Made by a program: the position numbers and the translations under genes. The notes under the pieces are model-generated. The model saw only the letters and a list, made by a program, of their open reading frames with translations. It was not told the DNA's origin and searched no databases. Positions 1-6,538 of a stretch of 9,268 bases of DNA are shown here, in pieces; the stretch's first letter is position 1; each line of letters starts with the position of its first letter. Origin of the DNA: Desulfobacteraceae bacterium (lineage in GTDB: Bacteria > Desulfobacterota > Desulfobacteria > Desulfobacterales > Desulfosalsimonadaceae). The stretch spans positions 1 to 9,268 of the forward strand of contig PUOB01000290.1 in the NCBI GenBank assembly GCA_003551985.1. The letters are read 5' to 3'.

Positions 1-609
1 AATATCGAACGCATCGGCTCCGAAATGACTGAAACGCGGGTCACGGTAGACGATGTGTCCATATCCCTCATATCCGGTGAAGGCACCATCACCGGCCTGC
101 AAGTGGCTAATCCTGACGGCTTCAGCACCGAAAATGCGCTGGTGGTCAACGATTTGTATATCAAGCTGGATTTGCGCTCCCTTTTAACAGATGAAATAAC
201 GGTGGAACAAGTCCGTGTCACGGGCCCGACTATTTTCGTGGAGCAGAAACTGACAGAAAACAATCTCCGGACGATCCTCCATTCAATAGAAAAAACGGCC
301 GACTCAAGCGAAGAACCGCACGACCCGTCGGATGAACCCGGGAAAACAACAGGTACCCGCCTCGCCCTTGCCCATTTTGTGCTCACAGACGGATCGGTTC
401 ATCTTTACACCGGCATCGGAGGTGAACGCTCGGAGCGCGTATCCATGGGCCCTGTTGAACTGCATGATATCGGTCGCGAAGACGGCACGCCCGTGGTCGA
501 ACAGGTTATTCTTCAGATAGCCGAAAAAGTCGTTGAACAGGCGCTCAAGGCATCGCTCAGAGGCGGTGTGGACCAGATAAAAGACGCAATTGAGGATTTT
601 TTCAGGTAG
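1..609 (+). CDS. AsmA-like envelope protein, 5' end outside the window
   Basis: The reading frame is open from base 1. Eight codons precede the first in-window ATG at 25, and they continue the family-like sequence (IGSE before MTETRVTVDDV), so the real start lies upstream, probably by some tens of codons that would carry an N-terminal membrane anchor. The visible part has the AsmA-type pattern: a beta-rich segment (VTVDDVSISLISGEGTITGL), then VANPDGFS, then a stretch about sequences introduced under a promoted anchor, including ITVEQVRVTGPTIFVEQ, and a NNL motif. AsmA-family proteins sit at the inner membrane facing the periplasm and are linked to envelope lipid homeostasis; the specific role here is unknown. 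A polar, acidic linker (about residues 93-108 from the ATG at 25) divides two beta-rich parts, and the C-terminus is helical. No clear terminator follows. The family call is by recognition of these motifs. Confidence 0.72.
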   Translation, partial: NIERIGSEMTETRVTVDDVSISLISGEGTITGLQVANPDGFSTENALVVNDLYIKLDLRSLLTDEITVEQVRVTGPTIFVEQKLTENNLRTILHSIEKTADSSEEPHDPSDEPGKTTGTRLALAHFVLTDGSVHLYTGIGGERSERVSMGPVELHDIGREDGTPVVEQVILQIAEKVVEQALKASLRGGVDQIKDAIEDFFR

Positions 610-708
610 CCGGCAACAATAAAGGAAACCGCACTGCCGACCAACGGCGGGGACCTGGTGACATCGGCTGACATGGTTGCGGAGATCGTGCAAAACAACC
701 GGTGGTTT

Positions 709-1185
709 TCACTTCTCAAACGTTCCGTTTTCTGCCTTTATCGCATCCGGGCCGACTGTTGCTTTTCCGGCTTTGGCACGCACCAGATTGACGACCTTTT
801 TTACCGCCAGGGGGAAAACGCCCAAAATCACAAAAGAGATAATCAGCCCGGGGGACAGGATATCGCCCATTTTGCTGATCTGCCCCAACTGGTTGCCTGC
901 ATTGACGTAAACGGCCGTTCCCGCAAGCATCTTTAGTTGAGAAACCCAGTAAAATGTCCACAGCCGCATTTCCGTTAAGGCCATGCCCAGGTTGATGACA
1001 AAAAACGGGACCGCCGGAATCAGGCGCAGCGTGAACAGGTAAAAGGCGCCTTCCTTTTGGATGCCTGCATTGATTTTATCGTACCATGTGCCCAGTTTGT
1101 TCCGGGTCCATTCCCGGAACAGATACCGGGCTACCGCGCAGGCCATGGTAGCGCCGATGGTGCTGGCAAAGGAAACGAGCACAAC
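709..1185 (-). pseudogene. TVP38/TMEM64 (VTT-domain) membrane protein, N-terminus lost
   Basis: The frame reads LVSFASTIGATMACAVARYL near its start, then FREW, TLRLIPAVPFFVINLG and a final hydrophobic segment (LIISFVILGVFPLAVKK). This is the core and C-terminal half of the TVP38/TMEM64 family, integral membrane proteins related to DedA. Intact members are roughly 220-240 residues; only about 158 codons remain. The missing part is the N-terminal 60-70 residues that carry the first membrane segments and the glycine-rich GGALFG-type motif. The frame opens directly after the TAA stop (1186-1188) of the oxidoreductase remnant and is in the same frame; the only early start is a GTG at 1182, with no convincing ribosome-binding site. 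I infer a truncated, probably non-functional gene. An unannotated short functional form cannot be excluded. Confidence 0.68.
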
Positions 1186-1590
1186 TTATTCCATGTTTGT
1201 TCCGCATGCCCTTCCCTTGAGGAAAAAAAAGAATTTGAGCCCCTTTTTAATCCGTTCGGAAAAAATCTTCGGGCTCAGGTATGCCCCGGCCACCCACTCG
1301 TTGATTAAATCACCCGCGTTGGGGCCCAGAATCTGGACGCCGATGATGTTTTCCTTTGACTTTGCGCCCAGTCCGCAAAACCGCTCTTCGGAGTCATGCT
1401 TCTGAATGGTGGCAATAACGCCTGCAATCCGGTCCCGGATTTGGGCAAAGTCCACGGGCGGAACATCGACGGGCGGCAATCCAAACGCCTCTGCATTGGC
1501 GATGGCGTGGTATGCATGAGGCGCGCTGATCAGGGTTTTGCTGGGAACGCAGCCAAAATGCAGACAGTCTCCCCCGAGGCTTTTTTCTTT
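1186..1590 (-). pseudogene. MerA/Lpd-like pyridine nucleotide-disulfide oxidoreductase, internally deleted remnant
   Basis: The segment begins with KEKSLGGDCLHFGCVPSKTL, the redox-active CxxxxC motif of mercuric reductase/dihydrolipoamide dehydrogenase-like flavoproteins. It continues with the usual helical region (IQKHDSEERFCGLGA). At about 1363 it jumps directly to the C-terminal dimerisation-domain motif IIGVQILGPNAGDLINEW. At about 1291 it jumps again to a C-terminal tail (VAGAYLSPKIFSERIKKGLKFFF...KGRAC). The GxGxxG dinucleotide-binding start, the second FAD motif and the NAD(P)H domain are all gone. Intact relatives are around 460-550 residues or longer; about 135 codons remain. The frame runs on upstream to an ATG at 1677, but that 29-residue extension (MIMAFSSVLTFEKFGF...) shows no family similarity and overlaps the tetR promoter. 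A functional reductase is ruled out by the missing domains. Confidence 0.75.
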
Positions 1591-1594
1591 TTTA

Positions 1595-1623
1595 TTGCAA
1601 AGAAAAGAATTGTATTCTATGTT
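1595..1623 (+). promoter_or_regulatory. Putative tetR promoter with operator in the spacer
   Basis: TTGCAA (1595-1600) and TATGTT (1618-1623) are separated by 17 bases, a plausible sigma-70-type pair pointing toward the regulator gene. The spacer contains the palindrome AGAAT-TGT-ATTCT. Aligned with the promoter of the efflux operon (2818-2846), 22 of 29 positions match, including the position of the palindrome relative to both boxes. Transcription would start near 1630 and give a leader of about 190 nt before the regulator start at 1824. The boxes are imperfect, so the promoter call rests mainly on the similarity to the stronger copy. Confidence 0.55.
1604..1620. promoter_or_regulatory. Operator copy 1 (AGAAT-N3-ATTCT palindrome)
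   Basis: The 17-base sequence AAAGAATTGTATTCTAT contains the half-sites AGAAT (1606-1610) and ATTCT (1614-1618) around a 3-base centre. The same arrangement recurs at 2796-2812 and 2827-2843. It is probably an autoregulatory site for the TetR-type protein encoded at 1824-2504. Confidence 0.6.
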
Positions 1624-1658
1624 TAGCGGAAACCCGAATTTTTCAAAGGTGAGGACAC

Positions 1659-1688
1659 TTGAAAAAGCCATGATCATAGTATTTTCAA
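1659..1688. repeat. Interrupted 30-bp palindrome in the regulator leader
   Basis: TTGAAAA (1659-1665) and TTTTCAA (1682-1688) flank an inner 8-base palindrome ATGATCAT (1670-1677), with 4 unpaired bases on each side, so the whole element is exactly symmetric. It lies between the putative regulator promoter and the regulator start. It could be a protein-binding site or a leader RNA hairpin; the sequence does not decide. Confidence 0.45.
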
Positions 1689-1770
1689 AAAAGTTCAGGA
1701 TCTAAGAACACGCAATCCCTTAAGGATATAGCGTTTGCGAAATAACGGAAACAATAAAGGATTGAGCTGT

Positions 1771-1800
1771 AACAGATGCTGTTTTTTCAAAGCATCCGTT
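1771..1800 (+). promoter_or_regulatory. Hairpin in the regulator 5' leader
   Basis: AACAGATGCT (1771-1780) pairs with AGCATCCGTT (1791-1800) over 10 positions with one A:C mismatch, around a 10-base loop (GTTTTTTCAA). It ends 10 bases before the AAAGGA ribosome-binding site of the regulator. It is not a normal intrinsic terminator because no T-run follows the stem. A role in translation control or transcript stability is possible but unproven. Confidence 0.4.
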
Positions 1801-1823
1801 AAGCACAGAAAAAGGACCGTGAT

Positions 1824-2504
1824 ATGGTATACCGACGAACACCCCGCATGCAGAAGCGGGTCGACCAACGCAGGCGCGAAATACTGGAAGCCGCCGAGGC
1901 GCTTATCGCGGAAAAGGGTTTTCTATCCACCACCATGAACGATGTCGCGGCAAGGGCAAAAACGTCCATCGGCAACGTGTATTTTTATTTCAGCAACAAG
2001 GATGAGATCGTACTCGCGGTCATCGACCGTCTTTGCGAGGAAATATGGCAGGTCGACGAACTCGCCGGCATTGATATCGATACCTCCGGATGTCATCCCT
2101 ATACACTCGAAGCGCTTGACGATTACCTTACTGTGATGGCCCTGTTTTCAAACAAGCGTTTTGCCGAGGCAATAGCCGGCGGGTCGGGGCATCCCGGTTT
2201 CCGGGAACATGTCATCGGTTTTTTTGAAAAGCGGGCTGCCCTGCGATATGAGAAATACGCCGATTTCTACCAGGGTATCGACCGGGACCTGGCGTTTGCG
2301 TGTCACTTCGGATCCGTTGTCAATGTTTTGCTGAAAGTCATCACGGGCCGCCTGGATCGAAGCCCGGAATCGGCCGGCCTGTTTCTTGCCCGATGGAAGC
2401 TTCAGGCGCGCGGTATAGACCCGGATGCCACGACCGCCATCATGGATGAGCTCTGTTTAATGATTCGTAAAATCGAATCGCTTTCCTCTCCCCCCAGTCA
2501 ATGA
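1824..2504 (+). CDS. TetR/AcrR-family transcriptional repressor of the efflux operon
   Basis: The 226-residue product has a typical TetR N-terminal DNA-binding domain. Helix 1 is about residues 16-31 (RRREILEAAEALIAEKG), and the helix-turn-helix is about residues 37-57 (TMNDVAARAKTSIGNVYFYF), followed by the usual SNKDEIVLAVID. The rest is the variable ligand-binding and dimerisation domain. The ATG at 1824 is preceded by AAAGGA with a 7-base spacer, which supports this start. The next genes downstream are an outer-membrane channel, an adaptor and a permease, the usual targets of a local TetR repressor. Palindromes of one type occur at its own putative promoter and twice at the efflux promoter, so I infer it represses both and is released by an inducer that may be the pump substrate. 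The inducer is unknown. Confidence 0.9.
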   Translation: MVYRRTPRMQKRVDQRRREILEAAEALIAEKGFLSTTMNDVAARAKTSIGNVYFYFSNKDEIVLAVIDRLCEEIWQVDELAGIDIDTSGCHPYTLEALDDYLTVMALFSNKRFAEAIAGGSGHPGFREHVIGFFEKRAALRYEKYADFYQGIDRDLAFACHFGSVVNVLLKVITGRLDRSPESAGLFLARWKLQARGIDPDATTAIMDELCLMIRKIESLSSPPSQ

Positions 2505-2513
2505 CACATGCGT

Positions 2514-2560
2514 AAGAACACCCTCCACCCCCACCCCCGCAGCGATGAAAGGGTGTTCTT
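2514..2560 (+). terminator. Possible tetR transcription terminator hairpin
   Basis: AAGAACACCC (2514-2523) is perfectly complementary to GGGTGTTCTT (2551-2560), giving a 10-bp stem that begins 10 bases after the tetR stop codon. The 27-base loop is C-rich and the T-run after the stem is very short (TT then T GCG), so it is a poor match to a classical intrinsic terminator. It may stabilise the transcript end instead. Confidence 0.4.
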
Positions 2561-2664
2561 TGCGAATTCGTAAATTTGGATTGTGTCGGCACCCGTCAGT
2601 TGTCCTTTTTTAACTCAAGACAATCCCGATGAACTCGTTAAAAGTCGCGATCAGATGATTTGTT

Positions 2665-2770
2665 AAAAAGCTCAAGCTCAGTGCGGCTTGCGCAATTTCG
2701 AAGAATGCCGTTTGCTTGGCGTGCGTGAACTTCTGAGAAAAAGCGCATAATGCAGGTATTGGGCTTTACG
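2665..2770. repeat. Imperfect inverted-repeat element, possibly dispersed in the genome
   Basis: The left arm (2665-2707) and the reverse complement of the right arm (2727-2770) share, in the same order, AAAGC, CAA, TGC, TGCGC, TTTC and AGAA, with small mismatched gaps between them. The element is therefore a long imperfect palindrome of about 105 bp. Just upstream, ACTCGTTAAAAGTCG (2633-2647) recurs with one change at 9225-9239. Elements of this general style (ACTCGTAAAAAGTCG followed by a palindrome) look to me like dispersed intergenic repeats of Desulfobacterales, but this rests on memory. Confidence 0.4.
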
Positions 2771-2795
2771 GGGTCGGGAATTCCTGTTTTGAAAA

Positions 2796-2812
2796 ATAGA
2801 ATATAATTCTTT
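2796..2812. promoter_or_regulatory. Operator copy 2, upstream of the efflux promoter
   Basis: ATAGAATATAATTCTTT holds the half-sites AGAAT (2798-2802) and ATTCT (2806-2810) around ATA. Its centre is 31 bp, about three helical turns, upstream of the centre of operator copy 3, so two repressor dimers could bind the same DNA face. It ends 5 bases before the -35 box. Confidence 0.6.
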
Positions 2813-2817
2813 TTTTG

Positions 2818-2846
2818 TTGACAAGAATAGAATTAAATTCTATATA
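2818..2846 (+). promoter_or_regulatory. Strong sigma-70-type promoter of the efflux operon
   Basis: A consensus TTGACA (2818-2823) is followed after 17 bases by TATATA (2841-2846), with TATATT also available at 2843-2848. Transcription would start near 2853. The spacer is almost entirely occupied by operator copy 3, so bound repressor would directly exclude RNA polymerase. The closeness to consensus suggests high expression once repression is lifted. Confidence 0.8.
2827..2843. promoter_or_regulatory. Operator copy 3, inside the efflux promoter
   Basis: ATAGAATTAAATTCTAT is a perfect palindrome around a single central base, with 7-base arms and TAA in the middle. It starts 3 bases after the -35 box and overlaps the first 3 bases of the -10 box. 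Operator copy 1 sits in exactly the same place relative to the regulator promoter. Confidence 0.72.
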
Positions 2847-2938
2847 TTGTTCCGGCGAATGAAAAAGACTGTTCATCGCCGGTGCAGGCGTTCAGGCAGG
2901 AGTAAAAGGCAGGAAAAGAAGCCGAATGGGGGTGGCGC

Positions 2939-4354
2939 ATGAAAAGAGGATTCTGGGTCAGGACGGTTTTGGCGTCGGTGCTGGTTGTATTCCATGCGGC
3001 CGGCGTCGTGGGCGCGCAACCCCCCAAAGCGTCATGTCTGGATGAAGTGCTCCAGCAGGCGATTCTGCATGACAGGGAAGTGGAGATAGCTGGCCATAAG
3101 GCCGATGCTGCGGCCATCGAAAGACGAAAGGCCGTGGAATCATATCTTCCGAGGATCGGGTTTGAGTCAAGCTTTCGGGTCATCGATGAAGCGATCGGAA
3201 CAGACCCCTTTGTCCTTCCTCCGCCGGCCGAAATGGTCCGGGTGCCGTCCGTAACGTTTCAGGAAAAGCGGACGTTTCGGGCCGGAATCGAAGTCAATCA
3301 GCTTCTGTTCAGCGGTTTCGAGGTTCCCCGGAGAATCCGGGCTGCCGATCATGGTCACATGGCCGCGCAATTCATGGCCGAAGCAAAAAAACAGCATCTC
3401 GTATTGTCGGTTGCCGGACTCTACGACAGCCTTTCCCTCACGGAGCAGGCCCTGGCGCTGATGGACAGGGAACATGAACGCCTCGCGGCGGAAAAAGAAA
3501 AGGCAATGAAAGCTTTTTCAGAGGGGCTGATTCCCTATTACGACCTTGCACGCCTGGAAACGGCCATCAACCAACTGGACAGCAGTCGGATAGAGATCCG
3601 GGGAAAGCGGCATCTCGCGGCATTGCGCCTGGAACAGGTAAGCGGCATCGACCGGGATCGCTTTTCCGGCGGCGTTCCTGAACTGGCCGTGATCGAAATG
3701 CCTCCCGGGATCGATCCGGCGCGCCCGCCGGCGTCCGGATCGGTGGTTGGTGAGCGATCCGGCGGGATGCACGCCGTTCCTGTCAATGGTGAACCGCCGG
3801 ATGTCAAGGCGCTTTACGAAGCCCGCCAGGCGGCTGGATACCTTTACCAGGCGGAGCGGAGCGCCTTTCTTCCAAGAGTTGTCGCCTTCTACCGCCATGA
3901 GCTCTACGAGGACGACCTGTCTGTTCTGGAGCCGGCGCGCGCAGGGGGCGTGGTCCTTCGATGGGATCTGTTCACGGGGCTTTCCCGCTCCCGGGAAGTT
4001 CAACAGGCGAATATCGAGCAGCAGATTGCCCGCAGCCGCCTGGCGGACGCACGCCTGGATGCGGCCATGGGCCGGGAGCAGGCCTCGGCCAACGAAGCCG
4101 TGGCGCGGCAGCAAATCAAGGCGGCGGATGCAAAGCTGGAATCCGTTGCGCTTTCGCTCGAGCTGGCCTCGGAGCGTTATGCTGCGGGTCTCGCGCCAGT
4201 CTCAGAATTCCTCGAAGCGCGGGCCGATTACCAGCGGGCCCGCCTGGCCAGGATGGAAGCCGTATACCAGCAGCGCCGCGCCGCAATGGATAGTCTCTAT
4301 ACCCACGGCATGCTATCAATCGAAACCGTATCCAATACAGGAAAAAAACTATGA
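2939..4354 (+). CDS. TolC-like outer-membrane efflux channel
   Basis: The 471-residue product has a Sec signal peptide (basic MKRGFWVR, hydrophobic core, likely cleavage after VVGA near residue 26). Two outer-membrane efflux protein repeats follow, at roughly residues 32-235 and 285-455. Both are long amphipathic helices rich in Ala, Glu, Arg and Leu, with motifs usual for the family (SYLPRIGFESSFR, LLFSGFEVPR, FLPRVVAFYRHE, RWDLFTGLSRS, ASERYAAGLAPVSEFLEARADY). Such proteins form trimeric barrels and periplasmic tunnels that expel substrates delivered by an inner-membrane pump. A proline- and glycine-rich linker (around residues 252-285) separates the repeats. The ATG at 2939 follows a G-rich stretch (GGGGGTGG). 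The stop overlaps the adaptor start by 4 bases, so the two are translationally coupled. The gene is first in the operon driven by the promoter at 2818. Confidence 0.88.
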   Translation: MKRGFWVRTVLASVLVVFHAAGVVGAQPPKASCLDEVLQQAILHDREVEIAGHKADAAAIERRKAVESYLPRIGFESSFRVIDEAIGTDPFVLPPPAEMVRVPSVTFQEKRTFRAGIEVNQLLFSGFEVPRRIRAADHGHMAAQFMAEAKKQHLVLSVAGLYDSLSLTEQALALMDREHERLAAEKEKAMKAFSEGLIPYYDLARLETAINQLDSSRIEIRGKRHLAALRLEQVSGIDRDRFSGGVPELAVIEMPPGIDPARPPASGSVVGERSGGMHAVPVNGEPPDVKALYEARQAAGYLYQAERSAFLPRVVAFYRHELYEDDLSVLEPARAGGVVLRWDLFTGLSRSREVQQANIEQQIARSRLADARLDAAMGREQASANEAVARQQIKAADAKLESVALSLELASERYAAGLAPVSEFLEARADYQRARLARMEAVYQQRRAAMDSLYTHGMLSIETVSNTGKKL

Positions 4355-5364
4355 ACACGAAACGGCTGACGAGGTGGGGCCTGGTGTTGTTTTTCATTTG
4401 CGCTTTTTTAATCATGGGGTTTGCGGCCCGCGCACACCGGGCGGACAGCGAGCATCCGCCCATGTCCGGGAAGGTTCGTTTCGAGACGATCCATGTTTCA
4501 TCCAAAGTGCCGGGCCGGATTGAAACCATTGCCGTGCGGGAAGGCGAACGGGTTCGAAAGGGGGATGTGCTGGCCGTAATCGATGTGCCGGAAATTGCCG
4601 CCCAGGTGGAGGCTGCGGAGGGAGCCCTGAAGGCCGCTTCATCAAAATACCGGATGGCCCTTGCGGGGGCGAGCGAATACGATCGCAAACAGGTCCGTTC
4701 GCATTATGAAGCGGCCCGGTCGCAATATGATTATGCCAAAAGCAGCTACCGCCGCATTGCATCCATGAATGACGGGCGTTTGATCGCGCAACAGGAGTAC
4801 GAGCGTATGAAATCGAACTACCTGGCCGCCAGGGCGAATCTTGGGGCGGCCGAAGCCCGCCTTGCGGATATCGAATCCGGTGTCAGGGCCGAAAAAATCG
4901 AGATGGCAGAAGGAGACATGCTTCGGGCGAAAGGCGCGCTCAGGGAAGCAAGAAGCGCCTACGAAGAACGGGTCGTACGGGCGCCTGCGGATATGCGGAT
5001 CGAGTCCGCAACCATGAAGCCCGGCGAGCTGGCCGCCCCGGGGTTTCCCCTTTTCACGGGTCATGCCGCCGACGCCGTGCATTTTCGTTTCACTGCCCCC
5101 GAATCCGTTGTCCATTCGTTTTCAAGGGGTGAAAAATATGAGATTCGCACGGCCTTTACGGGCTTTCCGGTTGATGTGGTGCTCGATGAGATACTTGTTC
5201 TTCCCGGGTATGCCGCTGTTACATCCATGTACCCGCGCAAGAAAGCCGGAGAGACTGCATACGAGTTGATATTCCGTCCTGCGGACGCCGTGGAGGCGGA
5301 TGTCGTGTATCACAATATGCGGGTATTCATGGAAAACGCGCCGCAGGTCGGCGGCGCCAAGTAA
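4351..5364 (+). CDS. HlyD/AcrA-like periplasmic adaptor (membrane fusion protein)
   Basis: The 337-residue product begins with an uncleaved signal anchor (TRWGLVLFFICAFLIMGFAA, about residues 6-27). A biotinyl/lipoyl-like half-domain follows (about 45-72: VPGRIETIAVREGERVRKGD, then VLAVID). Next is a long alpha-hairpin coiled coil (about 76-205, Ala/Glu/Arg-rich, containing LIAQQEYERMKSNYLAA), then the second lipoyl half (VVRAPADMRIES) and a beta-barrel part (PLFTGHAADAVHFRF, FSRGEKYEIRTAF). Adaptors of this type link an inner-membrane permease to a TolC-like channel. The start overlaps the channel stop (ATGA), and AGGA at 4339-4342 gives an 8-base spacer. The set resembles the adaptors of ABC-type exporters of the YbhG/YhiI type more than RND adaptors, because the next gene is an ABC-2 permease. 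Confidence 0.88.
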   Translation: MNTKRLTRWGLVLFFICAFLIMGFAARAHRADSEHPPMSGKVRFETIHVSSKVPGRIETIAVREGERVRKGDVLAVIDVPEIAAQVEAAEGALKAASSKYRMALAGASEYDRKQVRSHYEAARSQYDYAKSSYRRIASMNDGRLIAQQEYERMKSNYLAARANLGAAEARLADIESGVRAEKIEMAEGDMLRAKGALREARSAYEERVVRAPADMRIESATMKPGELAAPGFPLFTGHAADAVHFRFTAPESVVHSFSRGEKYEIRTAFTGFPVDVVLDEILVLPGYAAVTSMYPRKKAGETAYELIFRPADAVEADVVYHNMRVFMENAPQVGGAK

Positions 5365-5380
5365 CCGGGAGCTTATAACA

Positions 5381-6538
5381 ATGGGCGGGCTGAGAATTTT
5401 TTTTCATATCGTGGAAAGGGAGTTCGGGAAGTTTTTTTCCAATTCCGTTGCCGTGGCTATATTTATCGGGGCGCCGCTTCTCTACGGTGTTGTCTTCGGC
5501 TCTCTTTACGCTGACGGGCAGGTATACGATATACCGGTTGCAGTGGTGGACGGCAGTCGGGGTGCGATAGGTGAACGGATCGTGGACGGCCTCAGGGAGA
5601 ATGAGAACGTTTCCGTGGCCGGGGTTTTCGCCTGTGAGCAGGGGTTGTGGGACAGCTTTGTCCGCGGCGATATGCAAGCCATTATTACTCTGGGGCCCGA
5701 TTTTGACAAAGATGTGCTTCTGGGGCGCATGCCGGAAGTCCATGTTCGTCTGAACATGACCAACATACTCGTTGCCAATTATGTATCTGGCGCTGTCCAG
5801 CATGTGCTGGCAGTCCAGGAAGCGAAAATCCGCACCGGCGCGATGATTCGCCAAGGGTCGGTGCCTGCTCCGATCGCCCAGGATCATCACGGCGCATTTG
5901 GCGTCCATTATTCAAGCTATTTCAACCCGACCGGCAATTACCTGTTCTTTCTTCTGCCGGGCTTTCTCGGAATGGTGCTGCAGCAGGTGTTTTTGCTGGT
6001 TGTAGCCTTGTCCTTTGCCCGCGAGGCGGAGGAGAAAACATTTGACGAGCTGACCGGCAAGACCTTTTCGGCCGCAATGATCGTTTTCGGAAAAGCGGTT
6101 CCGTACTGGATTATGGGAATGCTGATGTGGCTGTTTTCCCTCCATGGAATACTGTATTGGTACGGCGTTCCCCTAGGCGGGTCCCTTGTTGCCCTCTATG
6201 GCCTTTCTCTGCTGTTTGTCCTGTCCATGACCAGCATCGGCATCCTGGTCAGCGCAGCTTTTCCCTCGCAGTTAAAGGCAACGGAGATACTTATGGTGAT
6301 GGCGGCACCTGCTTTTCTGCTAAGCGGCTATACCTGGCCTCTATCCCAGATGCCGCAGGCTGTCGCCGCTGTAGCGAAACTGATCCCGACGACCCATTTT
6401 CTGGAGGCTCTTCGCAAGATCATCCTGGCGGATGCCTCCATGTCGCACCTGTTGCCGGAAGCTGTTTTTCTGACGATTCTTGCCGTGATTCCATTTGCTG
6501 CAACGATCTATATCGTAAAGCGCAACATGCGTGCATAG
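5381..6538 (+). CDS. ABC-2-type permease of the efflux system
   Basis: I chose the ATG at 5381 (385 residues) over the open frame reaching back to 5300. It leaves a 16-base gap after the adaptor stop, has GGGAG (5367-5371) 9 bases upstream, and begins with the typical amphipathic helix (LRIFFHIVEREFGKFFSN). The layout is that of ABC-2/YhgE-like permeases: membrane segment 1 at about 21-42, a large periplasmic domain at about 45-185, then about five segments (187-211, 233-258, 267-292, 302-318, 358-378). Family-like motifs are AREAEEKTFDEL, AAFPSQLKATE and SGYTWPLSQMP. It probably moves the substrate from the inner membrane or periplasm to the adaptor and channel. No ATP-binding subunit is encoded next to it and only one permease is present, whereas related operons often carry two. 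It may form a homodimer or recruit an ATPase from elsewhere. Confidence 0.86.
   Translation: MGGLRIFFHIVEREFGKFFSNSVAVAIFIGAPLLYGVVFGSLYADGQVYDIPVAVVDGSRGAIGERIVDGLRENENVSVAGVFACEQGLWDSFVRGDMQAIITLGPDFDKDVLLGRMPEVHVRLNMTNILVANYVSGAVQHVLAVQEAKIRTGAMIRQGSVPAPIAQDHHGAFGVHYSSYFNPTGNYLFFLLPGFLGMVLQQVFLLVVALSFAREAEEKTFDELTGKTFSAAMIVFGKAVPYWIMGMLMWLFSLHGILYWYGVPLGGSLVALYGLSLLFVLSMTSIGILVSAAFPSQLKATEILMVMAAPAFLLSGYTWPLSQMPQAVAAVAKLIPTTHFLEALRKIILADASMSHLLPEAVFLTILAVIPFAATIYIVKRNMRA

Larger units (their letters stand above)
2505..2938. other. Regulatory intergenic region between tetR and the efflux operon
   Basis: These 434 bases hold no convincing gene. In order they contain a hairpin just after tetR (2514-2560), an imperfect inverted-repeat element (about 2665-2770), two operator palindromes (2796-2812 and 2827-2843), a strong promoter (2818-2846) and a leader of about 85 nt before the channel gene. 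Confidence 0.8.

Noticed and set aside
622..660. Small GCCG/CGGC stem after the AsmA-like gene as a terminator
   Set aside because: The stem is only about 4-5 bp and no T-run follows on either strand.
1591..1677. Upstream extension of the oxidoreductase remnant to an ATG at 1677
   Set aside because: The 29 extra residues show no flavoprotein similarity, lack GxGxxG, and overlap the putative regulator promoter and operator.
5300..5380. Earlier start of the permease at 5300, overlapping the adaptor gene
   Set aside because: The added residues are the adaptor sequence read in another frame and look unlike a permease. The ATG at 5381 has a ribosome-binding site and the typical N-terminal amphipathic helix.
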